A DNA stretch of 64,000 bases from Moringa oleifera. Taxonomy: Eukaryota; Streptophyta; Magnoliopsida; Brassicales; Moringaceae. The translations under genes and the position numbers were made by a program. The stretch spans positions 1,178,501-1,242,500 of the forward strand of contig JAJFZO010000659.1 in NCBI GenBank assembly GCA_021397835.1, read 5' to 3'. Positions 1 through 13,004 of this stretch are shown here, piece after piece; within the stretch, counting starts at the first letter, position 1; every line of letters starts with the position of its first letter. The notes beneath the pieces were generated by a model. That model ran no database searches. It was not told the origin of the DNA and saw only the letters and a list, made by a program, of their open reading frames with translations.

Positions 1-448
1 TGCAAATGTCATATATGCTTTCGTCAATGTCCCATAATCAGAAACAAAAAACACATTCTTTCTTAGAGCATTCTTAACTCAAGGATCACAATCAGTTTTT
101 CATACCAACCTGCTGCTCTTTAACAACTTCGAATACTAATAATGAAGATTTGAAGTGAAATAACAATATAAAAATCTTCAAAACCCATGAGAAATTTACT
201 TGAATAAGAATTTGCAGAAAGACGCACTTGATCGTTGCTTTCATTATGCAGAAAAGGTGTTAGGGTTAGCATTTTAGGTTGAATTAATTGGAAACTGATG
301 TTGAAGGTATTGTTGTTTTGCTTTATATATGCTTTTTAAAATTATTATTTTGTCTTTCTAAAAAATAAAAAAATACTTAATATCATTGAAATAAGAAAGA
401 TTCAATTTGAACTACATTAATAAATCATAAGTTACCTGAATACTTTGA

Positions 449-451
<3 letters not shown>

Positions 452-479
<28 letters not shown>
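452..479. repeat. (AT)n microsatellite
   Basis: Fourteen uninterrupted AT dinucleotides lie in intergenic DNA. This is a simple-sequence repeat with no evident function. Confidence 0.9.
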
Positions 480-483
<4 letters not shown>

Positions 484-2056
484 CTTACAAGTTTGTGTGA
501 CTTTTATTCTATGAATGTCATCCTAATTTTTTATGTAATTTTTTTTTACAAAAATCATAATTTTTATACCATGAAAAAATTATAATAATAAAAATTTAAT
601 TAAAAATTAATTAATATTATAAAAACCCTGTTTCAATTCATACTGGAAAATAAACTTGATTTATAAGAAACTTTATTGTTAATATTCTTGATTAAAGAGC
701 ATCCAAAGATGCATTTTGTTTTTCAATTAATTATTTAAATAACTTTTAATAACCTGTAATAGTTGGATTGCATTGGTCTCGATAAAGACATAGTGCTGCT
801 GACAGCTGGAAATTAGCAACTAAAGCATGATGTTTAATCTGATAATAATCATAAGCGACAAAAAGTAATTATTGAGTGCATCACTTATAAGTATTTAATA
901 AAAATTATTTATGAGAATAGAAAATTTTTATTTTCAATAAATAAAATACTTTCCATTAGTGTTATTAAATTATTTAAATTACACAGTAATCGTGGCAGGC
1001 CACTTTGGGATAATTTGGTTTATCATGTTTAGTAACTTCATAATTAAGGAAGAGGAGGAAAGGGGTTTTGATTTCTTAGCTCATTGGGAATCTAATTAAA
1101 ATTTTCTTTTCTGGTTCCCCTTTAGTTCATATTCAATTTAGTGGATCGCATGGTAGCTTTAATTCAACTAATAGATCAAAAAGTGGGCAAAAAAGTTCTT
1201 CTTTATAGAAGAGCCAAGCTATTCCCATATATTATATATTATATATTTTTTATTTTTTAAATATTTTGATATCATATTTTTATATATAAAAAATAAAAAA
1301 ATTCATCTATGTTTACTTATTTTATATGATTAAATGATACACATAATGAAATCTCTTAGATCAATGCATCAAGAGATGATTTACAATTCACAATTATTCT
1401 TAAATTATAAAATCATCTATAATAGTAATAATAATAATTATTATTATTATTTTTGATATTTTAATTTTTTTTAAATTTATACAAATTTTTTGATGGGTTG
1501 GATGTATCAATTTAATTTAGTATTATGATGGGTGTGGTTATTTGGACACACTTAAAATCAATTATGTTGATTTTTTAAAAGAAATATGGTACTTATTAAT
1601 TGGATAAAATAAATGATTATAATTTTTATATTAATATATTGAATTATAAAAATATAATTTTATTTTTTATAAAAATAATATATATATATATATAACATTA
1701 ATAAAAAGTTTAATTCGTTTAGTATGATGTCATAAAAGTTTCTGTAATCTAAACATAAATAAAGCAATAATTAAAAGTATTAAAGTTAAAAGAAGAAAGC
1801 TTTTAGCCTTTGATATTAACTGCTGCTTTGAAACTTCTGGTGTGGGTTATCTATGCACAAACACACACAGCCACAGAGGCTGTCTTTTCCTTACCTTCCA
1901 CCCTAAAAACACCAATGGAGAAAAGCGGAAGAAAACAAAAGGCCTTTTGTGTATCAACGTTGTACATTTGAGTTAATACATATATTTATGACGTTTCAAC
2001 AACTGCTTTTTATGGTGGCAATCCGATCTGTTTTCTTCTTTTATCATCATTTTATG

Positions 2057-2058
<2 letters not shown>

Positions 2059-2088
<30 letters not shown>
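2059..2088. repeat. (CT)n microsatellite upstream of the DUF630/632 gene
   Basis: A run of about fifteen CT dinucleotides lies just upstream of a TATA-like box. Pyrimidine-rich CT runs are common near plant core promoters and in 5' leaders. Any role here is inference. Confidence 0.85.
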
Positions 2089-2091
<3 letters not shown>

Positions 2092-2122
2092 ACATGTGGG
2101 TCTTTGTTTACATCCGAACGAT

Positions 2123-2175
2123 TCCACTTTATAAAAGTGGATTTGTAAGATCAGTACACCAAAAGGGAGATTAAA
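2123..2175 (+). promoter_or_regulatory. Candidate core promoter (TATA box) for the DUF630/632 gene
   Basis: A TATA box-like TTATAAAAG lies at about 2129-2137, inside the perfect 17-bp palindrome CCACTTTATAAAAGTGG (2123-2139). It follows a CT run and precedes a long leader with a second CT run. Transcription from about 2165 would give a long 5' untranslated region, probably spliced, before the ATG at 4448. Nothing but motif and position supports this. Confidence 0.3.
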
Positions 2176-2462
2176 TTTGTTTAGTAAAGCTGGATTAGAT
2201 TAAAGACACCCACGCTGACCCAGAAAGAATTCGACAGTGAAGAGTAAATTTAACAGTCATGAGTTCCTGTTGAGTAGAGTATAAGAAAACTGCTGACAGG
2301 TGGAAAATGTAACAGATGTTTTTTCTTTTTTCTTTTTTTCCTTTTACCTTGAAGCACTCTCGAAGCGACGCAAGCAAATTAAAGGAGAAAAGAAAAAGGA
2401 GCCATGGAAAAGAAATATTGTGGAGAGTTTGTCAGTCAATGAAAAACAAAAGGCAAGACCTT

Positions 2463-2497
2463 GGCGAGTGGCGAGTGGCGAGTGGCGAGTGGCGAGG
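2463..2497. repeat. 7-bp minisatellite (GGCGAGT)n
   Basis: Nearly five head-to-tail copies of GGCGAGT, the last ending in G, lie in the region upstream of the DUF630/632 coding start. It is a GC-rich island in AT-rich DNA. The copies are identical, so the array is probably recent and length-variable. Confidence 0.9.
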
Positions 2498-2642
2498 CGG
2501 TGAAAAGTGAATGAAGAAGTGGGGACCTTAGCCCACAGTGAGTCATTCATTGTCTCTGCAATTGCCTTTTGCATGGAAACAGCCGTCCATTAGACCCTCA
2601 TGGCTGACGCCTCTATCAGATTCGCTATGCCCATCGAATGAC

Positions 2643-2646
<4 letters not shown>

Positions 2647-2673
<27 letters not shown>
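2647..2673. repeat. (CT)n microsatellite in the putative 5' leader
   Basis: A second CT run lies about 1.8 kb before the start codon, followed by CCCCAG. It may mark the 5' leader of the DUF630/632 gene. Transcription through it is inferred, not shown. Confidence 0.8.
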
Positions 2674-4447
2674 CCCAGAAAAACTGAAGCGCGTCTCTCA
2701 ACGATTTGATTCTTCCTATGCATCATATGGCCCTTCTCTGACTAGGAGGCAATCTACTACACCTTTCAATTAACTCGCAGCTCCATTTTTCTGGTACCCA
2801 GTGGTTTAATTTTGCTTAATTCCTATTCGTTCTTTCCTTTTTACTATTGTGGCTCTTTTGGTATTTGTAGGATTCTGCGTTCTTCAAGCCAGTATTTGGT
2901 ATGGAAGTTTATTCGGGTCTCTTTTGTTGCAAAATAAATTTGATTGGATTGTGGCTGATTGTTATTCTTTAAGTTTAACTTGATTGATATAATGATGTTC
3001 TTATTGTTTTCAAATTTATTTCAGGAATTTTTTGGGTTTTCTGTTTTGTTGTTGAATACGATCTTCCTTTTCATGTTCACTTCGAGTAGTTCTTGATAGG
3101 TTTCACTATGCTCTAGGCTTCGAATTCGACCTCCTTTGATGTCGTTCTGATTCGTTGAACTGTCCTTCTTTGACAAAGATTGCAAAGATTAGGAATTTTT
3201 TCTGAAACAACATTGGTAGCTATGATGGGTAGATGTTTGGGCATGATAAGTGAGTTATATGAGAATTATAGGTTTGTTGTTACTGTTCATACCAAAAATT
3301 GGTTTTGGCTGATGCACTTAGGAAGATCCATAGAGATTCCTTCCCCCCTTTCTCTTCTCTTTTGTGTTTTTTTTTTTTTTGTCCCCTGCTTTCTAGTCTT
3401 GTACTTTAACTCAGCAGCATTTAATTTGTTCTCTCGTCTTATGTATTGGTTTCTCTCTCTCTTTTGCTGAAGTATTAAAGATATCTGGATGTCTAGTAAA
3501 CGTTTCTCTGTAGCTTTCATTCAAAGTGTCTTGGTTTTATGTGTTTTTGAGATTAAGCATGCTCATTGTATTTGCTCCCAGTCTGTATTTCCAAGTTTAG
3601 TATGGTTTTCTGTTACACTTCCAATATATTTTTAATTTTTTTGGATTTATTTTTTAGTGTATTGGCTTGTTTTTGGTTTGCTTGTTGAACTAGGGGTGCT
3701 TCTCTTCTTGGTCGAGCTACTGGTGGTGGTGGCAGTGGTGCCAACAGATTCCTTCTGCCTGATCCCATGTGTTACCATGTATTCTATGTTTAGCATTTTT
3801 CACCCTAAAATTAAGTGCTTAGAAGCTGTGTTGCAATTTTTCTTTCACTCCCCTTTTCGTGGTAATTTTCATCCTCAGCTGCTCTATCTTTCTTGCTGCG
3901 AAAAGAATTAACATTTGGATCATAATTTGATTGAGAACTGGGCCAAATCTGAGGTATTTGAAATTTCTTTAAAGAAATCTAAGAATTGGGAACAACATTT
4001 CCTTTTAGAGAACGTCTCAAAATGAATTTTCTGTGGTGTACTTGTAGAACTTTATTGAAGAACCCTGCAAGAAATTTTACAATATTTATTTAATAGTTAT
4101 CTTGGAAGTCGTGTCAGTTGCTTGAGCAGCTTGAAAATCTGTAATTTTCTAAAATTAATGAAGAATGTTGTTTACATTCTTGGGGACAAAGAACTTTTAT
4201 TTGATCTTTATATGTCTGCATTGGAAACTGAACGTCTTGGTTTGCTATAAATATGGTTCTTCTGGGTTGTGATCTTTCTTTATCTGCTGATTATATTTTC
4301 AGAATAATATTGAGATTCAGGAAAGTATTGGGTCCAACTTTTATAACATACATATAGGCATTTATTTAATATAGGCATTTATTTGATACAGGTAAAGTTG
4401 ATATATTGCAGGAGGAAGCCTAAGTCCTGACTGTCCATATCTGGGAA
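2674..4447 (+). other. Probable 5' untranslated leader with an intron before the DUF630/632 start
   Basis: This gene-free stretch is T-rich like plant introns. A pyrimidine-rich tract ending in TTGCAG at 4406-4411 is a good splice acceptor 36 nt before the ATG at 4448. The leader is therefore probably interrupted by an intron whose donor I cannot place with confidence; candidates follow the CT run near 2.7-2.8 kb. Short ORFs here are not credible genes. Confidence 0.45.
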
Positions 4448-7400
4448 ATGGGGGCGTCAAGCTCTAAAATAGAAGAAGATAAGACTCTGCAGCTATGCCG
4501 TGAGAGGAAAAAGTTTATTCGCCAAGCACTTGATGGCAGGTGCTCATTAGCAACTGCTCATGTTTCTTATGTTCAGTCACTTAAAAATACTGGCACGGCA
4601 ATTCGGAAGTTTGTTGAGCCTGAAGCTCCAATTGAGTCTTCCTTGTATACCTCTACTAGTGCAACACCTGAACCATTTGCTTTAACTGAAAAGTCCCTTT
4701 CGCATGTCTCATTCTGTTCTCCATCTGGTTCACAGCAAGTTGATGCAGCTGAAGCATTATCTCCATCTCCTTCTCCTCCCCCTCCCAAGTCTAATCATTT
4801 TCAGGCAAACCATATGAAATTTAGGAGCTTTTCTTCCAAAAAGGTGGAAGAAAAACCTCCTGCTCCTGTTATTGGAATGGTAACCCCATCTAGTACCCCA
4901 CAAACTACCACACCTCGTTCGGCTGAGAAACCAGAAACATCTCCTGAAACTTCCCCCTTCCCACCAGAAACTCCTCCTTGGGATTACTTTGGCTCTTCCC
5001 ATCCAATTGACCATCAATTTTCTTTTCAAGAAGGGAAGAGGTTGAGTGAAGGGCTTGAGAATGTTGATGATATAACACATCTTAAGGAAGATGAGGGAAT
5101 TGCCGAGCTCGAAGATGAAGAAGAGAAGTCTTCTTTTCGTCATAGGGAAGAATCTGAGGATTCAGATGATGAATTTGAGGAACCCTCAGCAGATACTCTA
5201 GTTCAAAGTTTTGAAAATCTTAACAGGCTGAATGATCATAATGTGGCTATCAATGCTTCACCTGCCACACCATCAGTTGGAAGAGTGACTTCACAAGTTG
5301 AGTTCTTGAACCAGGAGAAAACAAACTCTCCTGTTTTATCGCCAGTGAGGGCCACAAGGTCACCAGTTGCTGGTCATAATGACATGAATAAAACACCGGG
5401 GAAAGAAGATTCTCTAGGAAATACTGTTGCTCCTAAGGACTTCTTTTCGAGCATGAAAGACATTGAATCTCTCTTTATAAAAGCTTCTGAATCTGGGAAG
5501 GAAGTCCCAAGGATGCTTGAAGCAAACAAACTGCATTTTCGTCCCATATTTCCAGGAAAAGAAAGTAAATTTCTCTCTGTCTCTGTATTACATTTAAGTT
5601 AGTTAACTGGTTATTAACTCTCATATTTGTCAGAAAATTCAGTTGGTTAAATTGGTCCAAGGTCATAACCTCTGTTTGATTTTCAGTTGGTCATTCATGT
5701 GCTGACTTGTTTCAGTATTTAGACAGCCGACTATATCTGTTCTATGTGTGAGGTGCAGTTAACTGGATTGCTTAAATTTTACTTGTCAAATATTGATGAA
5801 AGATACCTGGAATTTGAAGTGGAGAAAAAAAGAAAGAAATCTTACTTTAAGCAAATTTCCTAAAGATCATGGGAATCAAAATCAGGTTTTCTTGTTGATA
5901 ATTGTTAGTGAAAGCTGTTAATATGTGATTCCTCACTTTTGCAGGTAGATCAGCTCCATCTACATTTTTCAAAGCTTGTTTTTCTTGTGGCGAAGACCAT
6001 AACCAAGTTCAAGAAGGTAATTCTTCTGGTCTTGCGACATGCAATTAAATTGTTTGTTTCCTTCGGCCAAAAGACCGGAGAGGAGTGACAGTTGGAACTT
6101 ATGTTTCAAGCTGTTCCTGATTATATTGGGTTTAAAACATGTTATCCCATAGAAGGTTTCTTTCCATCTTAAATACTCTTTTTTTTTTTTTTGAATGTCA
6201 ATAACCAGAATGTAAATTAATGTCAACTTTGCCATATGCTGAAGACTGGAACTTACAAGTAGCAACTTTTCTGAAACTTAGTAGTAGAACAGCCATCCTT
6301 ATGTTAATCATATAAGAAATCTTGAAAAGTTCAGCAGAATTCGTTTTTCTTTTGAACATAAAAGTTGTCCAGAGACTGGAGATGTTCTGCGGCCTTCTTC
6401 TGCCCTCTTTTTATTCACTTAATTAAAATCTATGATCATTTTGACCAACTAATTCTGAAACTATTGCAGGTAAACCTAACAACGGAGACCTTAAGGCATA
6501 ACAAAAGGAAAAAAAGTTCTTTATTATGATCTCTTGAAATGTGGAATTTATTTCCCTTGAGAAAACCTAGCAATCTTGAATTTCACTACAATGATTTTGT
6601 GCTTATTAGTTATGTCCTTTTACTACTCCTTTAAATGCTGTAAATTCCTAAAACCTTTTTATCCTTCATTCAATAAAAAATAGTTGCGATTTAAATAATA
6701 GTTTTGCTCCCAAAAAAAAAAAAAAAAACCTTGTGATTATAGTGTATCATGGCTGTAACTGACTATTGTAGTAATAAAGATTGCTAGAACATTCACCAAA
6801 CATCTTTTCGTTTGTAGCATGCTTAAATTATTATAAATTATTTGTTTTTGCCGTTAAATAATACTCTACTAATCCTTTCTAATGCTTATGCAGAGCCTGC
6901 TCAAACTTCTGTGAAGTACTTAACTTGGCATAGGACAGAATCATCTAGATCATCTTCGTCAAGGACTCCTTTGGGATTGAATTCAGATGATGTTGAGGAA
7001 CTTACTAGTAATCTTTTTGATAATATCTACTTGATCTCCGGCAGTCATGCCTCAACCTTAGATAGGCTATATGCATGGGAGAGGAAGCTTTATGACGAAG
7101 TGAAGGTATTATATAATGTTTAGTATAATTAGAGTTACCAATATTTTCCTCCCTTTGATTGGTATTATTGCTTCTTGTTCATAAAATTGATGTTGCTTAT
7201 ATTTATTTATTTGTATTGTATAGCATTTCATTCAAAAGATTGATAAGGATTGTGAGTATTTGGATTTGCCAAATTTGTATGTTCTATCATTTGATCAGAA
7301 AAAGACAGTATTTAATCCAGGACCCTCGTTGAAGTTGTGACCTAAAAAATTAAGACCTGATGGACCTTCAGCAGAATAGTCAATCTTGTCAGATAAATCC

Positions 7401-10400
7401 TATAGTTCCATTTTATTACTTTGGTTGGAAATAACATTTAAAACTTACTAATGTTTTCCGCTGGCAAGTTTCTGAGTTAAATTGTGCTCTGATATCAGTT
7501 TTTCACCATTTAGGGCATGATCAGACTAAGTTAAGCTGGGCTGTGAGGTTCCTGATCAAAAGTTATCGCATAAGCTGAAAGAGCATTAACTGTTACAGGT
7601 CTATGGTGTTACACATGTTTTGCCTGCAGGATGTTTATCCAGTTGAACTCTGAGAAGAATATCTATGAGTGATCATATATTTGAGATATATAGTTTCTAA
7701 TAAGGATTGAAAATCATAAGGAAACTAGGATAAAATTTTAAAACTATGTCATGCTGCACATGCAATAGCTGTGTAATTATTGTCATTATCCTTGCTCTTT
7801 CAAATTGAACATGTCAATTGTGCTACTATTGGTAGGAAGTGTAATGTCTCACCCTTTCTGAATGTTGTTAGATCTGAGGTAAATGGTAAAGCTCAGGTTC
7901 GGTATTATGTTTAATTCTTATTATCTATTAAATGATACTTGGCTACTCTAGCAACCAGATTGGAAGTTCATTATCAGAAGAGACCCCAAGAAAGAAGGAT
8001 CTTGTGGTGCTGGTTTGGTAGAAGTTGACTGGTGACAATGTTCTTTTCTAAGGAGATAGTACTGGCCATGGTGCCCTGGATTTTGGATTTTGCGTATTAT
8101 TGAAGTATCTCGTACTTCGCATCAGGGAAGTAGGATGCTTTTGTATCAGATTTAGGTGCCTGATTGAGTCTGAAGTGGCTTGAATTGGCAACTGGCTTGG
8201 GGAGGTAGGGGTTTTGGTGGCTGGACACTCAGATTTAGGATGCAAGGTTTCTGCTAATTACGGTTGTTTATTTGATATATCTTTTCCGCTATTGGTTCAT
8301 ATGTTGCTTGATCTTTGACTTGATTTGCAAAAGATGAGTGAGAGCAACCTCGGTTAGAATTGAAAGGTGTTGTCTGAGTAGGAATTGCAAGGATAAATTT
8401 GTGGAATCTCTATACATCTTTTCTTGTGGGAGTAGGTTTGTTAAATCAGTTGCACTGGCTATATGTCAATGTGGTCAAAAGTAAAGGCCGGAAGAGTTCA
8501 GTCTTCCACAGTTAATTTTGGTAAAATAAGAAAAAGGAAAGTGTTTTAGTTCTGGTCTTCCTTTCATTTTAAAATTTTAGTACTTTTTCTTCCCATCTTT
8601 TTCACTCTGAGTTTGATCTCGTAATATTTTATCAAAGATATGTATATTTTATTGAACTTAATTTCCAAACTGCAAAATATGGGGAAGCATCATGAGATGC
8701 ACTGTTGCCGTTTATTATCAAAATATATTAATTCACTTTGACCTCTTAATTTCAGGCTAGTGAGATGGTCAGAAGTGAGTATGACTCGAAGTGTAAAATT
8801 TTAAGACAACTGGAATCAAAAGGGGAAAGTTCTTACAAAATTGATAAGACCCGTGCCGTGGTTAAGGATCTTCACTCAAGAATTAGAGTTGCCATTCACA
8901 GGATCAACTCTATATCATATAGGATTGAGGAATTGCGGGACCAAGAACTCCAGCTACAATTGGAGGAGTTGATTCAAGGGTATGTCTTCCTACTTTCCCT
9001 TTCCTCAGTACTCAGATTCATTTGCCATAAAAGTTCACTGACTTTCTGCTCTCCTATATCTTCTCTCCTAATAACCTCTCTTCTTCCTGAGCAAAAAAAA
9101 AAAAAAAAAAAGAGAAAAGAAAAAGGAGAAATAGGCACAAAATTAAGTTCAGTTGGGATCAATGTTTTTTGAGTTTTCCAATACAGATGCTCCTTTTCGG
9201 GGACTTTAAGAGTTCAGAAGAAATAGCTTATATTAAAGCTCCTGAATTTGCTATTACATCTTGTTTTCATTATAGAATTATGACTTCGACAATTGTACCG
9301 TTGGGTCAATCTTTGACTGGTATATAAGATCATGTTAATTTACTGATAAGCAGAATGCTGAATGTGAGATTCATGTTGTAATAGTCATAGATATATGGAA
9401 GTTTATGAAGTTATTGAAATCAAAAGATTATTAATCAAAATCAATTTATACAGTGGTAAGAGAAAATTGATAAAACCTAATAAAATCTTATTGCTCAATG
9501 GCAAGGTTCCAAGTTTCTCTGTTCATCAGGCAGTAAGTTAGTTTGTCAATTTGCCGAAATGGTTATAAGTAAATGCATCAGACCTAGAATAAAACTCATT
9601 ATTAATTTTGAGTTACATAGGGATCTCTTTTGCAATTCATGAGTGAAGCTCAAAGTGTTAAAACTTGCAACAGTCTACCATTGTGGTCAAATCATACCTT
9701 TACAAGCTTATTCTAATGCTGGTTTGGTCATGTTATGCATATGTTATTAGAAACTTGAAGCGTAGCATGGAATCATTGAAAGAAAATTAGTTGATGGTAG
9801 TGTTATGCTTGAAACATGTGTCTCTGATGTCATACTAGAACTTTGCCTTCCATCACTTCACTGAGATGGAGAAGACTAAAGTAGGTAACCCTTTGGAAAT
9901 TTTGTTCTTGCTCTCTGACATGGTAGCTAGAATTCTTTTGTGATGTCTAGAAAAATTCATTTAATAGGGCTGGTTTGCTGAACATAATTCTTTATGTAAT
10001 ACTAGAGATCCGGCCTCTCTCTTGTGTGTGTAGATACACTTTCTCACACAAATGCATGCATGGATAGATGCAGACAACAGACAAAATAAGGGTAGAAATT
10101 CATGGTAGTGATGGCATTTTCTCATTGAGGTTAAAAGTGTCTCAATGTCAGGAATTTTTCCAGGATGGAGGGTTGCTGCTTTGATTTATGTTTTTTCTTT
10201 TCTTGACCTTTTTTGGTTTCCTTTATCATTCCTTTTAAAACATATCATTGATAGTTCTACAAGAATGCTGCAGCCATCATCCTTTCCATGAAAATATTGA
10301 TAATATCAAGTAACTATGATTTTAGGTATCTCAATCTTTCTGATTATATCAGACTGATGGCTGGCGTGAGCTCTAATCTTTTGTGTGACATCTTAAAGGC

Positions 10401-11008
10401 CTAATGCAGTGGATACCCAATTTTGTTTAATCTCTTCCCTTCCCCTGATCTTGGATGTTTAGGGACATCATAAATCCTTTCTTCTGATGTCTTTCTAATG
10501 TTCTCCCCCTTGAAGGCCAGAGCCAGAGCTAGGCAATGGTGAGGCTGCAATATATCTAACTTGTCAAAAGGAACTATCAATGCTTCCAGATTTGAGCACC
10601 ATATATATATATATATGAGAAGAAGACACGATTAACCTTGTCTCTCCTTGTATTTACTTCTAGCACTCTGCTTAGTGGAAGATGGTAGGTGTAACATATT
10701 TAGGCTTGGACGTGTTTTGTTAATGTTTTGTTGAGTGGACTTGATGAGTGCATAGGTGCCATCACTTGTATCTAATACCCTTCCAGTGTGTTTGATTTAC
10801 AAAATTTAATTAGGATGAAATACAATTGCGTTCAAATTGAATAAAAAATTCAATTTTTGTGTTTTATTGTGCATTAGCAACTATATTTATCTCTATGTGT
10901 GTGTGTGTGTGTATTAGCAATTATATATATCTGTGTGCATTAGCAATTGGATACAAATTTCAATTTTTGTGTTTCATTATGCATTAGCAACTATATTTAT
11001 ACATTAGC

Positions 11009-11062
<54 letters not shown>

Positions 11063-11218
11063 TGTGTGTGTGTGTGTATTAGCATATATATATATATATA
11101 TATATATTGTGTGTGTGTGTGTATTAGCAATTATATATATCTGTGTGCATTAGCAATTGGATACAAATTTCAATTTTTGTGTTTCATTATGCATTAGCAA
11201 CTATATTTATACATTAGC

Positions 11219-11272
<54 letters not shown>

Positions 11273-12906
11273 TGTGTGTGTGTGTGTATTAGCAATTATA
11301 TATATCTGTGTGCATTAGCAATTGGATATTTCAATTTTTGTATTATGCATTAGCAACTATATTTATACATTAGTTATATATATATATATATATATACGTT
11401 CATTAGCAATTATATGTATCTGTGTGTACACACGCATGTGCATTGGCAATTATATATATCTGTGTGTGTGTGTGTGTGTTCTTTCTCTTGTTTTTCCCTC
11501 GCTTTTCCTTTCTTCACAACGCTTCGCAACAACAACTGTGGTTTTTGCATCAAATTGAAACTTTTGAGGGGTAGGTTTGCTTTGAGTTGAAACTACTAAG
11601 GGATTCTTAAAACCCGATCAAACGATAGAGGTCATTTGGTACTTCACTTATAAAACTATGTTATCTTACAATACCTTATTTTACCTTGTACATATTTTAG
11701 TGTTATTATCTTATATTCATTTACTATGTAATGAATTATATTTTACAGTATTTCATTATATTGTAATATCTAATTATATGTTCTCTCTTTTATTTTCTTT
11801 TTTAATTTCTTATAGTTCCTGATAAAAATTAATCTGCTAAATATTTGTATCTATTATGTTTATTATAGGTATAAGTACTACAATCATTCTATTATATTCC
11901 ATCTTGTAGGTGTGTTTATGGGTGAAGGTTTACTTGGAATAAACTGTTTGAATGCTCTTAGTAACATAATGGAAAATGGATCCCAGGCAATTTGGAATAG
12001 GTGACTTCTGGGAGAGAATCTGGAATTTGTATCTAGAATTTATGGAATTTGTTAACTCTAGTTCCATTACTTTTGAAAAGAGAAATATCATCTCTTCTTT
12101 ATGCTGCTTATTTAATTCATATGGTATAACTTATCCTGTGACTTACACATTTTGCCTGAACTGTCTTCATCATTTTTGCTCTGCAATGATGCAGGTTGAG
12201 ACGGATGTGGGAAGTGATGTTGGAATGTCACAAGCTTCAGTTTCGCATCATCTCAGTGGCATACAGAAATAGCAACATCAAAATATCTATTCAGTCAGAA
12301 TCACATCGGCAAATTACTATCCATCTTGAAAATGAACTGAGCTTGCTCTCTTCTAGTTTTGTGAAATGGATTAATGCGCAGAAGTCCTACGTGCAGGCAA
12401 TAAATAATTGGCTTGTTAAATGTGCTCCTTTGCCCCCTAAGGATTCCCGGAGGAAAAGGAGGGCACAAGCCCCTAACTTGAGACGCTTTGGGCCTCCAAT
12501 ATATGTCACTTGCGGTGTCTGGTTGGACAAACTCGATACCTTACTCGCCAAAGATGTTGCAGATTCTATAAAGGGTTTAGCAGCTGATACTGCACACTTT
12601 TTACCACACCAGGAGAAGAACCAGGGCAAGAGTGGTGACAATCAATATTCAACATTATGGAAGACTGATAATGGCACTGATTCAGCGGTTAATATGTTGA
12701 GAGATGAAGCTTCAGAGGACTGGGTTTCAGGAATTGATCGTTTTCGGTCAAGCTTGGAGGGATTTCTTGGCCAGTTGACTAAATTTGCAGAGTCTTCTGT
12801 GAAAATGTATGATGAGCTTGAGAAGGCTATCCAAGATGCTAAGAGCAACTATGATAGATTGAAGTCCCACTCCCTGCCAAAAGAAGGTGGGTACACAAAA
12901 GAGTAA
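4448..12906 (+). CDS. DUF630/DUF632 family protein (NRG2-like), five coding exons, 778 aa
   Basis: Coding exons are 4448-5564, 5945-6016, 6894-7105, 8756-8979 and 12195-12906. All junctions are GT-AG and the frame is maintained across all of them, giving 778 residues. The start MGASSSK fits an N-myristoylation signal (Gly2, Ser6), suggesting membrane association. Residues 1-60 are the DUF630 region with the CRERKKFIRQALDGR motif. A proline/serine linker (about 105-115) and an acidic stretch (about 214-250) follow. The DUF632 region runs from about 330 to 640 and includes KEVPRMLEANKLHFRP, YLTWHRTESSRSSSSRTPLG, STLDRLYAWERKLYDEVK and RMWEVMLECHK. Arabidopsis NRG2 of this family takes part in nitrate signalling, but family members differ and this one's role is unknown. 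Length matches the family. Introns are 380, 877, 1650 and 3215 bp; the last carries an expanded repeat. The stop lies inside a 70-bp tandem duplication. Confidence 0.95.
7106..8755 (+). other. Intron 3 of the DUF630/632 gene
   Basis: The donor GTATTAT follows the codon for Lys467 and the acceptor TTTCAG precedes GCTAGT. The 1650-bp intron is T-rich without recognisable mobile-element domains. Short ORFs on either strand, such as 8048-8245, have no family features. Confidence 0.85.
10880..11485. repeat. Compound VNTR with nested (TA)n and (TG)n microsatellites in intron 4
   Basis: Three successive blocks share the order TGTGCATTAGCAATTGG, a CAATTTTTGTGTTTCATTATG-like segment, GCATTAGCAACTATATTT, a long TA run and a TG run. 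The shared CTGTGTGCAT starts at 10931, 11141 and 11306, giving steps of 210 and 165 bp. The first two blocks are almost identical, while the third has small deletions. A rudimentary half-unit precedes the array near 10860. The array lies inside the 3215-bp fourth intron, so it is probably transcribed and spliced out. Confidence 0.9.
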
Positions 12907-13004
12907 GGAAATCGCAGCAATTTTTGAGTTACTGTCCCACTCGCTGCCAAAAGAAGGTGGGTACACAAAAGAGTAAGGAACTCACAGCACTTTTTGAGTT
13001 ACTG
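12865..13004 (+). repeat. 70-bp tandem duplication spanning the stop codon
   Basis: Two adjacent 70-bp units (12865-12934 and 12935-13004) differ at four positions by eye. The first unit holds the last 13 codons, the TAA stop and the start of the 3' untranslated region. The second repeats all of this downstream. Translation stops in the first copy, so the second copy is untranslated and the protein is unaffected. Confidence 0.95.

Larger units (their letters stand above)
1..2120. other. AT-rich intergenic DNA upstream of the DUF630/632 gene
   Basis: No credible coding sequence is seen in this stretch; stops are dense in all frames. It contains an (AT)n run at 452-479 and scattered A/T-rich low-complexity tracts, with short TA runs at about 1220-1250 and 1680-1695. 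Around 320-335 the complementary strand carries a TATA-like sequence upstream of mixed-composition DNA running off the left edge. This could be the 5' end of a leftward gene, but I see no decisive exon. Confidence 0.5.

Noticed and set aside
1..350. Possible leftward gene starting near 330
   Set aside because: Only a TATA-like sequence and short frames support it; no exon or protein family is recognisable within the window.
4573..5143. Antisense ORFs within exon 1 of the DUF630/632 gene
   Set aside because: They lie opposite a well-supported exon and have no recognisable domains.
10947..11558. ORFs of repeated Tyr-Ile and Val-Cys residues in intron 4
   Set aside because: They are translations of TA and TG microsatellites.
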